From Lentinus brumalis (taxonomy: Eukaryota; Basidiomycota; Agaricomycetes; Polyporales; Polyporaceae), in contig MARA01000019.1 in assembly GCA_001792895.1 (NCBI GenBank), positions 186,001-250,000 of the forward strand: 64,000 nt of DNA, read 5' to 3'. The position numbers and the translations under genes are program-made. Shown piece by piece: positions 1-10,600 of the stretch (position 1 is the stretch's first letter; each line of letters starts with the position of its first letter). The notes under the pieces were generated by a model. That model saw only the letters and a program-made list of their open reading frames with translations, had not been told where the DNA came from and searched no databases.

Positions 1-1569
1 CCCTCAAGGCGGTCACAAGCTCCCTGGTATCCCGGAAGTCTGTCAACGGTCGACCGACCTCTTCGATCACGAAGCGCATATGGCTGCGCTCGCGATAAGT
101 GTACTCCGAGGTCATAATAATGGTCCAGGTAACCGTTTGATGTTGGGGCCAGGGAAGCGGGGACGACGGTGGATATTGATATGTCGAAGGGGCCGGGAAG
201 GGCGGTTTAGGAAGCCTGAGATGTCGCTCGTCCGCGAAATCGACGGCGTGAGGAGAGCACAGCTCCCACGCCCGCAGCTCCAGCTGTCCAATGTCTCCGC
301 CGGCCAGCATCTTCGGGAGACCCCAGCGTTCCTCCTCCGAGATCGTACTTGCCATGCGACGATAGAACACAGCCTCGGGTCGACGCAAAAGCTGACGCCA
401 CGATTCCTTGAGAATGCATGACTTGACCGCATTTCTGGCGCGCTGGTCCTCTGCATAGGTGTCCTTGATGGCCCGCCATACGATGGTCGATCGCGACATG
501 AGCCTTGGATTGACGTCGACGACTTGGTAGACGAAGTAGGGGACTACTGTGCCGTCTTGATCATCGTGCACCTCCACCCGCCGCGTCATAAATATGTCCA
601 TATCCGTACGCTTGACACGAGCGCGCGAGAGGTGTCTCTGCAGCCAAGTATTCTCTTGTATCGTCAAGGGCCGAATGGTCGGGTCGCATCCAACCACAGG
701 CGAGCCTATGATAGGATGGGTGTAGTGCCAGAAGAAGCGCTGGAGGATATGGAGGTTGTGGCGTAGGTTGAACGGACGACTGACGACACAAACGGTGCGA
801 TCAAATCGAGCGATGCGGACGATGTCGCCATAGATGCCGAGGACGAAGGAATACAGAAATCCATGGACAAGCATGAGGGTTCGCGCGTTCCGAGCGAGCT
901 GGATGATGGTGTCCATGTTGGTCGCACCGGTTTTGTGAAGAGGGAAGGGGTCTCCTTTCTCCGTGTCCTTCGCCTCGACGCACATGGAGATGACCTCCCA
1001 TCGGCTGGACCTAGCCTCCACATCGTCGGGAGCCCCAGGAAAGGAGACCGAGATGTCCGGGGATGACTTGGCGTGGTTTGCAGCGAAGGGGCTGAGGGGA
1101 AAGCGGTAGTCGCCGTTGTGCGAGTCCCAGAAGGAGAGTCGGATGTCATCGTCGAAATCGGCCACAAGACTGGCAAGACCATCGCGCTAGAGGAGACGAA
1201 ATGAGGGGGGCGGAGCGTAGGTGGTAGGCGAATATAACGCACCACATGCGGAGTACTTTTCACCTCTAAACCGTCTCCAGGTTCGTACTCAGAGAAAGCG
1301 TTGGCGTCGACAGTGAGATTGGCGGATTCGTACGGAGACGAGCAGGGGACGAGTTCGTCGAGGTACTCCTCCAAGGGAAGGTCGGAGAGAAGTATCCTCC
1401 CGTCGAGCTCTGAAGCCCAACCACTCTGCACGGAAGCACCGGTGCTGTAAACATCTTGTTTCCCGTTAGCATACTTGATACCCTTAGGCTTGTGAGGAGT
1501 GGCTTCAGACTCTGCCGTACCTGAGCTGGAGCAGGCAGAGCTGCGTAGAGAAGAGCTTGAGAAGGACAT
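1..1569 (-). CDS. FunK1-type protein kinase, N-terminal part (cut by window edge)
   Basis: Exon 1 is 1243-1569 (109 codons) and exon 2 runs from 1186 to the left edge, with a 56-bp intron at 1187-1242 in phase 0. The visible 504 residues match the N-terminal half of the complete FunK1 gene at 20577-23582. Exon 1 has the same 327-nt length, the intron sits at the same place, and blocks such as SSPDISVSFPGA, VVGCDPTI and EEVGRPLTDF are shared. FunK1 is a fungal-specific, divergent serine/threonine-kinase-like family expanded in mushroom fungi; substrates are mostly unknown. The catalytic loop (HRD region) and C-lobe would lie beyond the left edge, so activity cannot be judged. The start is the first ATG before a Ser-rich leader and agrees with the paralogue. 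I see no frame break in the visible part. Confidence 0.88.
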
Positions 1570-2370
1570 TTATACTGGCAGGTGGTGGTCGGAGAGAACA
1601 ATGGTCGGTGTGGAAGCGCGCTGTAAATGGCAAGGGGCCCCAGCCACAGCCGGCATCAAGGCGTGGACATTTGATCGAGGCACAAAGAGTCACTGACCAA
1701 AATCTGTGCAACAATGCCACCGATACTTTGGGCGTGGCTGATGGTCCGCCGGACGCCGGCGCGGAGGTGGGGCACGGGTGGTGGATAATGGGTGGTTATT
1801 GGGGTCGGAGCAATTCAGAAAAAAGGTAACAAGACAACAGGGACTCAGGATACCAGTACTGGGATGCTGTCCTCGGACAGCGGTAGCTGCGAATTTATGG
1901 GATCAATAAAGGACGAGTCGGACAAAACGCGTTTGACCACCTACTCCGAGTGACACGTGCCCTGAGTCAGGATCCACAATGCAAGAGTCTCAAATTGGAT
2001 GACAATGGTATCTCTGACGGCGAGTGCTGTAGGGTCCTGTGCGAAGTGGATGAGGTTGACGCAGAACGTTGAGCCGATTGCCTCGAGGCCAAGTTCAACC
2101 TTGATCAAGATCCCCGATTGGCGCTGGATTTGCGGGTGGTTGAGCGCGCATTCCACTGCTATGCGCAACCACCCAACCTGCGACTCTCTTGATGTGTCGT
2201 CTGCTGCGGTCTGCTCTGTCAGCGATATTCTTGAAACTTGCCTAGGCTTTGTGCGAGCTGCTGTCGAGCGAGAATAAACTCACCGGAGAATCCACAGAGG
2301 ATACTCGTAAGTAGACTCGTACTTCCTGCTTTGGTATTAAGTAGGCCAGTCCGGGCACTATGGGGACAAC
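1570..2370. other. Intergenic, no recognised gene
   Basis: This gap lies between the FunK1 start and the first FunK1 relic. The minus strand at 1941-2245 is open and reads like protein (for example KVELGLEAIGSTF and IQFETLALWILTQG), possibly after an intron at about 2232-2297. I recognise no family. It could be a tail of the neighbouring relic or an unrelated gene remnant. Confidence 0.35.
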
Positions 2371-2530
2371 GTCGAAGCTGAGATGACAGATATATAGCCG
2401 AAGGGTGCAAGTGGTTGAACTCGAAGAGGAGGGAAGATAGTGCAAAGTTGGAGATCGCGACCAGTGGTTTCCTCGCGCTCCGCCGTCGTCCCCATCGTCG
2501 CCACCAACTTCGAACCCCCTGCTGACAAGT
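2371..2530 (-). pseudogene. Short FunK1 C-lobe relic
   Basis: About 160 bp align by eye with the FunK1 fragment at about 3150-3300. Shared stretches include the SLLFEF block and a run ending CCCCATCGTCGCCA on the plus strand. The homologous segment switches reading frame (SLLFEF in one frame, HLSFDVV in another). It is therefore a broken remnant of the region that reads LTSLLFELR...TYDVV in better preserved copies. It has no start, no intact domain and no catalytic residues. It is the third FunK1-derived fragment in this minus-strand cluster. Confidence 0.7.
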
Positions 2531-2712
2531 TCCGTCCCATTCGCGTAGAAACCAGATCAAGACAAGGGAAGTAACTCGTAATACTATTGATGTGTACGCA
2601 AATCATGTCTGTCTCGTACTTTCCGAGTCGCTGCCTACTGTTGCCCCTCTTTGCGCTCAGAAAGCCTTCAGAATCGCCTGCATCTCTCCTCAATGATTAT
2701 TGGGGCAAGCGG

Positions 2713-3492
2713 TCAATCATCCATCTGCACAGTGTTGTCTCCGATTTTCACCTCTCGATATAGCACATGGAGTGAGGCCGCTTCGACCCTCGGTCGCTTA
2801 GCCCTCGGGAGAGCGTCTTCGTACACAAACCCTGTCATAGATTCATTCTCTTGTCCGTCTTCTTCCAGCGCCCGCTTCTTGGTTTCCGTGTAGGAGATGA
2901 CCCCTGTTGTGGGATACCGACCATCCATGGCTGGAGGACCAGTTGGCTGGCTCGGGGGAAGCTCACGCTGAATGACGAGCCCACCAGCTGAAGCAAACCT
3001 GCCCTGTGCATGAGGAGCCTCGCTGGCGGGAATGTCGTACTGAGGAGCGACCAAGGAAGATACCTCGGGTGTTTCTGGGATGGCGTATTCCTGCCGGTCA
3101 TCGACTGGCCATCCCTGCTTTGCCAGGGCAGCGCCGAACAGCAAGAGGACGACGTCATAGGTGAGATGCCAGGTCCTCCGCTCGAGGATGTTCCGCCGAA
3201 CGAGTGTGCGGAGTTCGAAGAGGAGGGACGTGAGGGGCTCGTTGTCGATCGCGACCAGTTGGTCCTCGTACTCGTCGTCCCCATCGTCGCCAACCCAAGT
3301 CCGCTTAGCATTACGAGCTGTGAGTTGGTCACCATACGGAAAGACTGCCTGCCACGTGTCGAAGGGCAAGTTGATCCTAGCGTGCCGGAGTACAACCCAG
3401 AGAATTCCCCAGAAGCAGCTCTCCAGATCGTGATGCACGCCGTGAATGACTGATGCGCCACGAACAACTTCCCAGGCCATGAACCATACTGA
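2713..3492 (-). pseudogene. FunK1 kinase C-terminal exon, isolated fragment
   Basis: A 255-codon open stretch starts near an acceptor-like CTTCAG just upstream and reads FMAWEVV, HHDLESCFWGILWVVLRH, LTSLLFELRTL and TYDVVLLLF. These are the FunK1 C-lobe blocks seen as YYMAINIL, HDLESFYWVLLWVVLRH and LTALIEDFRVL in the intact gene at 22635-23582. The tail is acidic and ends in a basic PRAKRPRVE patch that could act as a nuclear localisation signal. The N-terminal lobe and HRD catalytic loop are missing, so it cannot be an active kinase alone. It is either a decayed 5'-truncated duplicate or a short C-lobe-only protein. The frame is intact, so recent loss or residual expression is possible. Confidence 0.72.
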
Positions 3493-3509
3493 AGCCTGCG
3501 ACGCCGGAG

Positions 3510-4330
3510 TATGTGAGCAATCTCATCGAGAGGGCAAGTGAGCGTATGACTCGCCTTGCGCCCGTTACGATGGCTTCGGCTGGTCTTAGACATGGGCGTG
3601 TCAAGGATGTCGTAGAGGCGGGGGAATTGCATGTGGTTCTCCCCTGGCACGACCGTGTGGGCGACCGGGGCGAGGACCTTGTCAACAATCGCATGGACGA
3701 CATCGTATGTCGAGACGGGGTCTGCATCGTTGTCGTGGTCGCAGTGGGTTCTGACGAGGGTCTTGACCTCCTGCATGAGTTCAGTAATCGATGCGTTGTT
3801 CGTCATGGTGAAGTCGTGTCCATGCACGCCCTTCCGTAGAGTCAGCCTCCGCTGCATGCGCACCGTCGTTTGGTTCGAACCGCAGTAGGTTAACACCACC
3901 TCACAGTCGTCCTCGCCTAGGTTGTGTTCCACATGACGGAGGATCATCCGAAGAATGATCCGGTACGCTGACTCCAGGTCGTGGTAGTACCCGAGGGGAA
4001 TCTGGCCAAGGAACTTCACAACCTCGTACGCGGCGAAGGAATGTGTTCCCTGCAGAATTGCGTGAGCGTCTTGGCACAGATCGCGCCGATTCAGAACAGG
4101 ACAGCCTTACAGTTGCCTTTCTACGGACCTCGACCATGCTCCGTGCAGGACGCGTTCCAACAAGTGCCTCCGTAGGAGGTGGTGGTTCGTGCAGATAGCT
4201 AGAGTCTGAATCGTGGGCGGAGTCGCGCCGGGGATTGTCTTCACTCAGGACGTCGCCGATATTGACATCGCTCTGAAGAGCACTTCGTTGACCTGACGCT
4301 GATTCGGGTGCTGTGTGAAATCAACCATCT
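3510..4330 (-). pseudogene. Decayed FunK1 kinase (catalytic-loop and C-lobe part)
   Basis: Read on the minus strand, the region at about 4330-4110 gives SALQSDVNIGDVLSED, which aligns with the HRDVSLGN catalytic loop of the intact gene; the HRD motif has become QSD and the following Asn is Asp. A CTGCAG acceptor near 4050 precedes GTHSFAAYEVV, the equivalent of GTYYYMAINIL, followed by YYHDLESAYRIILRMILRH. The frame has no stop of its own and runs into the next fragment in a wrong frame down to 2835. That gives a misleading 394-codon ORF. Loss of the catalytic Asp context and of the terminus argues for a pseudogene. The N-lobe was not found upstream. Confidence 0.65.
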
Positions 4331-4801
4331 TGCGCAGTCAATGAGATTCGTGCACGTACCCATCCGAAGTTGTTGTGCTTCAACCAGGATAGCCCAGTCA
4401 ATAGAACTACAAGAGGGTAAGTGGTCGCGAGCTGCGGCACAGACCTCCTTCGGCGGAAGAGCAATAAGCCAATGCGTTCCGGTGCGTATGATGCAACAAC
4501 ACTGACCTCGTCGCCGCTGAGCTGGATGAAAACAACGAAGTGCTGCGCTAAGTGCTGCGCTAAGTGCTGCGTCGAGGGAGGTTACAACACGAGAACAGGC
4601 TTTGGCGCTCACCTGTACGTAACTGACACGCGAGTCCCAAACCACCGAACTCGCGTTCGCATACTTTTTCCCGAGCACGCCGCACTGAAAGAATCCGAGA
4701 AATCAAACGATCGAGACAGACAGAACTACCCACAGTAAATAGCTACACATACAATCCTAGCTCGTACCTCTCGTACCCTCCCTCCTCTCTCAGCTCGACC
4801 C
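4331..4801. other. Intergenic between FunK1 relics and ERV41-like gene
   Basis: Apart from the short tandem repeat at 4539-4571 I see no gene here. It lies downstream of the ERV41-like stop codon on the minus strand and probably contains that gene's 3' UTR. Confidence 0.5.
4539..4571. repeat. 12-bp tandem repeat, 2.75 copies
   Basis: The unit AGTGCTGCGCTA is repeated perfectly (4539-4550, 4551-4562, then a partial copy). No function is evident. Confidence 0.85.
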
Positions 4802-7461
4802 TCAATCAGCCTTCTTCGCCGAGCTCACCCCATTCGCACTCCCATTGCCGCTGCTCAGATGCCTTAAGCTACTCGGCCTCGGTGACGTCGACGTCGGCGG
4901 AGGGCTCAGCGTCGCCTGCTGGCTCGCGAACACACTCCCCCCTGGGGCGCCGTGCGCAGCCGCCGAGCCCGGTGCCGGCGTTGGCGGGAAGTGCGCGTAC
5001 AGATTAGGAGTGTTCGGCGTCGACAGCGTCGACCCTTGGTGCCCTGGAGTGTACGGCGAGCCCGCCGTCGCAGCAGTCGGGAAGGGTGACCCAGGAGTGT
5101 GTGGTGACAGCATCGACGAGCGTGGCGGAGGCCCGGCGGGAGATGAGACGATGCGTGGGCTCAGCCCGGGGCTCAGTGCGGGGTTCGGGCTGATCCCAAG
5201 GCCGTACGAGGCGCTCCTCGGGGTACCACCGTTCGCGGTCGCAGGGTTCGGGCTGCCGGGGAAGGGGAACGACGGTGTGTACGGACTCGCGCTGGGCAGC
5301 GGGCTGCCGAAGGTCCCAGAAACGGGCGTGCCGGCATAGCTGCCGTACGGGCTGCCGCCTTCGACGACCCAGCTGTTGCCCTGGCGAACGACGCGGTCCT
5401 GTTTCCCGCCCGGACGGAGGCGCAGGTCTCCAGAGCCGAAGCGCGACCTGAGGTTCGCACTGATGCTGGTGGACTCGGCGGCGACGATGCCGTTCGTCTT
5501 GTCTGCCCCGGTGACCGCCTCGACGGCGTGCGAGCCGATCTTGACCGCGTAGCCCATGCAGACGAAGACGCCACCGATGACGCCGACACATCTGAGAGAG
5601 GTCAGTCGCAGAGTGAGCAGTACATGACGGGACACGCACCTGATGAGGAACTGTGTGAAGGAGGTCGTGCGCTGGTGGACGGTGATCTTGAGGGGATCAA
5701 GGTCGAACTTGAAGAAGATGCCAGGCGTGCCGCGGTGGTGGTCGAGCACGCGTGTATAGTGCGTCACGCTGTATTGGTTGGTCTGAAGCGGTTTCGAGCG
5801 CGGTGCGATATAGGTCGTGGGTACGACATGGAGGAAGTACTGGTACGCGACAAAGGCTGTGATCAAAGTCAGAGCCAGCCAGGTACCCCACGCAAGCGCA
5901 CTCACGATCATTTGTCAGCTCGAACGAGTTGTCGAGCGGCTGGGCAATGTCGGGGAAGTACGGACCAAAGGAGAACTCGGTGATAACGTGCGAGAGGTTC
6001 ATCACTGAGTAACATAGTGTCAGTATCGCGCTGGCTCAGGAGCTGGAAGCTCTGACACTTATGGTCAACGTGCTCATGGCTGGCATAGCCATGACCAAGC
6101 GTCGTCACATGCAAGTTCGCTAGTGTGCCAGTTGGTGAGAAGTCGAACGGAAGTATAGCCTCAGTGCGTACCAGTAACCTTCTTCGCGGTGATAGTACCA
6201 AACACCCTACACGCGCTCCCAGATGGCTCGTGGTTGTAGGTAGGCTTGAACTGGTTGCCCGGCTTTCGGAGGAGTATGTCGAAGAAGCCGCGAGAGCTCC
6301 TCGACTGCGAGACGGCTTGGCGCACCGAGAGCGCCTCAGCATGCTCTTTCAGCGAAGTCGCCTGGCCGATGTCGAACTTCGTGCCATCTCTGCGGAAACC
6401 GTCGCTGAGATACAGACGGTCGCCCACGGCGTCCCGGAGATCAATACTGATATCTGTTCGAGGTGGATACGTCAGCGTCGTGAGAAGGATAGCGAATAGA
6501 CCGGGAGTATCATGAGAGGGGTTGTATGAAAGCCCGCTGCGGACCTTTGCAAGTGTACCACGAGGGGGCACTCCCAGTAGTCCTGCATCAAAATGAATTC
6601 GCAGGACACTCGTCGCAAGACCGAAGATGCGCGCGCCTGTGCAACGAACATCCTCGCGCAGCTGAATCAGCTGGCAAAGAACGAAGGTCTTCCGCACAAC
6701 ACACCCGGTGGGTGAGGATCGCCCTCCGATGCGATTGAGACAAGCTGTGCGCATCTCGCAACGGAACTGGTACAACAGCAAGGTTCGGCAGCCAGCTAAC
6801 TCTGGCGGACCGATGTGCAGACGCGCCGTTCGCTGAAGACATGGGCGGACGCAGCATGTACTCCCGCTTGCACTTCTGCGACGCAAAGAGCCCCACTGTG
6901 TCCGATGATCGTCTCTGTCAGAGTTATGGATATGTGAAGCGCTCGTGAAGTATCAAGACCGCGTGAGGTGCCCGAAAGCATACGATGCTCTAAGTCACCG
7001 GGGTACCGTAGCACCTCAGCGGGCAAAACACTTCCCATCCCGTGCGCTCCGATACTCCGCATCACCGCTGAGGTCTGTATTGCGAAGATGTACGGAGAGC
7101 TGTGGAGAAGATGGGAAGGATACCAGTGGAACCTAAGAGCAAAGACTGAGCAAGACTCACATTGGCACGGCATGTTCACCACCATATCCACATTGATATC
7201 CATTGTGTTCGCCTTGTCGATGTCCACGCCGAACTCGTAGTCCGTCCATCCCCAGACGAACTCCCCCAGGTCATTGAGAACGAGCAGCAATGCCGCAAGG
7301 GCCACGAAGAGCGTCAGAAAGCCGCGAGACTCGGAGCGGGCTTTGTAGGTCGCGGGCAGCTTCGGGAAGGCATCGAACTGCGCGAGCGGGGCGGGGACGA
7401 GGTCATCGAGCTTGTCGAGCAGCGAGCCGTCCTCCGTCGTTGTCTTGGTCATCGTCGCCAT
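4802..7461 (-). CDS. ERV41: ERV41-like (ERGIC2-type) ER-Golgi transport protein
   Basis: Six exons: 7161-7461, 6172-6453, 6057-6119, 5906-6004, 5640-5856 and 4802-5591, giving 583 residues with all phases consistent. Family blocks appear in order: FDAFPKLPATYKARSESRG, first membrane segment FLTLFVALAALLLVLNDLGE, CRVFGTI, LHVTTLGHGYASHEH, LMNLSHVITEFSFGPYFP, NDPFVAYQYFLHVVPTTY, NQYSV, PGIFFKFDLDPL and a second membrane segment near CVGVIGGVFVCMG. ERV41 with ERV46 forms a COPII-vesicle receptor complex cycling between ER and Golgi and retrieving ER residents. The last about 210 residues are a Ser/Pro/Gly/Thr-rich cytosolic tail absent from yeast ERV41. Intron 1 is 707 bp while the other four are 48-52 bp. 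The donor of intron 3 (GTCAGA) is weak but is required by the conserved HKLMNL join. A truncated paralogue lies at 14397-16728. Confidence 0.92.
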
Positions 7462-7698
7462 TACCGTCGTCCCGGCAGGACAGAGAGACGGCGTAGAAGA
7501 GGTATTAGAGAAGCAAGGGCCCTAGGCAGCTGCCAGCGCGACCGGAGGAGGAGGAGGTATAAAGCTGAAGTCTGGAAGTTGGAGGCGCCCGGGCGACGTG
7601 TCCGCTGTGCGACCCGTGACCAACGCGTTTCTCCTCCGCAAGTCTTCGTTTCGTTCCTCGACCTGCAACCGCGAGGTTGTCCCGAGGATCTTGTGCTC
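5249..7698. repeat. Segmental duplication, copy A
   Basis: These 2450 bp match 14514-16971 in direct orientation. The left junction lies inside the last exon of the ERV41-like gene, where both copies start CGGGCTGCCGGGG. The right junction is about 237 bp upstream of the ATG, after CTTGTGCTC. Differences are scattered substitutions and a few small indels, such as a shorter GAG microsatellite near 7544. Confidence 0.95.
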
Positions 7699-10600
7699 CA
7701 CTGCACTCGCTCCCTGCACCGTCTTTCGCCCCACTCTCTTGGTCGCCCGCCCTCGACTGCCTGCGCCGCTGCCTGCGCCCGTTGCTCGCTCTGCACGCAT
7801 TGCCTCCTTCGCTGCTGCTCCTCTGCCGTGCCCGCCTCTCGCCGCCGCTTGCCCTCCGTCCAGGCGCATACAGTCGCACGCGCGTGCTCTCCTTCGCTCA
7901 TAGCGGCCATACCGCTTTGTTGCACGCATGTACAGTACAGTAAGCATGTCAATACATCCTCGTTTGCAGCGAGTCGTGTGCATACCTGCCTCAAGCCCGC
8001 CGTCCGCCGTCCCACTGCCTCCAACACAACGCACTCTCGCCTCAATGTCCCTCGTCCTTTCTCCGCGCGCGAACACTTCACCGCCATCTCTGCTTCCTGC
8101 TAATTGTTCCTCCCAACCGCTCGCCTGCGTCTCCCTCTGAGCTCGTGGACGAAGCGCACGCGCACGGACGACGCCTAGCAGCCCTGCCCTGCGCATACTA
8201 CGTGTGCGCCTTCGTCCGCTTCCTAGTCAGTGCTCATTCTGACTCTTTCCGCAGGCGCGACCGACCCTCGCCTCTGCACCCCCCAATCAGCTCCGTCGCG
8301 TACACAGTACGTCCCTGCAGAGGCGTACATACCTGTGAAAGTAACCACAGATTCACAATGTGCCGGTATGTGCTCTACACGTCACAGAGCTGACGCGCTA
8401 TTGCCAGGCTGCCCCGCGACCCCTCCCGGAACCGTTCAGCGCCCCTTCCCACCCGAGCTGTAACGACGACTATACAAAGTTCTCGATCTACACGAATGCC
8501 GGCACACTCCACCGCCCATACGTCCCGTCGCCCGCGACCGTAGCTAATCCGGACGCTCCCAGCTCGCCAGGGTCCCTGCATCGCGATGTGCCTGTTCAAA
8601 GCGACGAGGATTAATACGCGGCTGCTCGCCTCGATCAACGATTCGGACTGACCTCTACACAAGGTACCATGGCCACAGCCGTGGTGAAGGCCTGGACGTC
8701 GGAGGCGCGGGTGGGCGGCGGAGACACTCACGGCGCGGGTGGGCGGCAGGGACGGAGACGGAGAAGCGGCCGGGAGGACGAGCGACCAGGCAAGAGCACA
8801 AAACAGGGAGCAGGGGCGAGGGACGAGGGACGAGGAGGGAGCGAGTGCTGGAAGGCAGCGCTGCGTCCAGCTGGTGCTTATACACATCCCGGGCAGGACA
8901 AACACGCCACGCACCGAGCCGCCGCTCTCCCTGCTCGGTTCATGCAACGCTTCGCTCTGCCTCGGTTCAACCCTCGACGGCGTGAGGGCGTGCGCTCGGC
9001 GGTGGCCGGAGTTCTCGTCGCCGTCCCACGAAGCATCGGGTGCGTCACCCGTACCGTAATCGTGCCGTCGTCCCAGTTGCGCTGCTGACCACTACCAGCC
9101 ACGACGTCCCGTGTCTCTGCTCGCACAAGGCGCACGTTGCACAATGCAATCGTTTCCCGCAGACTGACAGGCGGTTTCTGTCTGCGTCCGTGGTGCGACT
9201 CGGACACAGCTGCCCGAGCATGCGCACGCCCGCACTTCCCAGACTCGCACACTACACAAGCCGCTGGCCAGTGTCGATCTCGCCGGGCCCGAACGACGGC
9301 TCGCATCGCGGTCTCGTCGCGACTTCAGGAGCCGGTTCTCAGGCGCAAGTCGAGATGGACGGCCTCGTCGGTCGACCGTCGTGGTGTTCCCAGTTGCGGT
9401 GACGTCGGCAGGACGGCATGCCAGGCTCTACTCGCTCAGTCCGTGTTTGCATGGCGCCGCTCACTGCTCAGGCTCACGGGTCCTCCCCAGCAGACTCGTT
9501 GGTCCAAGGCGTACGAACAGGGCGCGCTGAGCACGGTCTGTCTGGGAGCTGCAGATGACTCCGACTGCAACGGTGGCCGTTCGGCATGCGCTCCAACTGA
9601 CTTTCTGTAGGAGACCGAGCAGCGCGACATCGATACCGACTGTCAGGACCCGATGGAAGCACACCTCGCCTCGCACGCTCGATACTCCGCTCGTCGAGTC
9701 GTCGGGCCGCCTGCAGATCGGGGCTGAAGCCCGGCGGGAGTATCTGACGGCATCATGTCTCCTCTGTCCGCCGCGGGCTGACTAGCGCATGCAAACGTAG
9801 AATACGGCCGCTATGTTCCAGCACACAGCAGAGGGCGGCGAGGTGTCTGCACGCACGGCCCGTCTCCCGATAAAGCGACATCGCGTCCGCACGATCGCTC
9901 GGGCGTACATCGACACCGGACCCCGGTACGGCGATACTCGCAGACAGGCGCAGCTCGGAGCAGTGAAGGCCTCGAATCCGGTTGCAGGAGGTGAGTATCG
10001 TTCCTCCGCCTCGCGCGGCTCGAGCTCACGAGCTCCTCTGCAGTTCAGATCCGTATACACACGATCGCACAGCGGGCACACATGGGGACTGCCCTCGTGC
10101 GGCGAACAGTCACAGTACAGAGACGAGTTGGCACTGGGCAGCAGCCATGGCTGCGAGACTACACGCACGGACGCGAACATGGCCGGGAGAGTGACCGAGT
10201 TGGACGATGAGATGCACGCGACAGACATGTTACGCTGTCTGGGTCTCGTTCTCCGCCACATCTCCGCGTTGTTGCTCCGCCCTGGATGTTCGCTTGCTGG
10301 ACATCGTGACGGTAAGTCCCGGTTGCGCTCCTGCGTACACGGTACCATTCGCTGTACGCGTCATGCATGGACAGGTCTCACGTAGCTCCCAGCCGCATGG
10401 AAGCACGCTCATGCCCCACACGATACGCCGAACCGGAGGTTGGCGTCGCTCTCCCAGTCCATGCACTCGCAGATATGGTACGGTAGTGCGCGGATATTCT
10501 GCGCGAGTTATGGTACGCGGACCCGAATTCATCAGAGACTACACGGCCGATCTTGTACGAAGTAAGTAGAACATGCAATGGAACAGATTCACTTCCCCAT

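Noticed and set aside
2835..4019. A 394-codon minus-strand frame spanning two FunK1 fragments
   Set aside because: The first part is FunK1-like, but after about residue 170 it reads through a second FunK1 fragment in the wrong frame. It is two relics, not one gene.
9813..10385. A 190-codon plus-strand frame in the spacer
   Set aside because: It is Arg/Gly-rich in GC-rich DNA, runs through a consensus intron and shows no motif.
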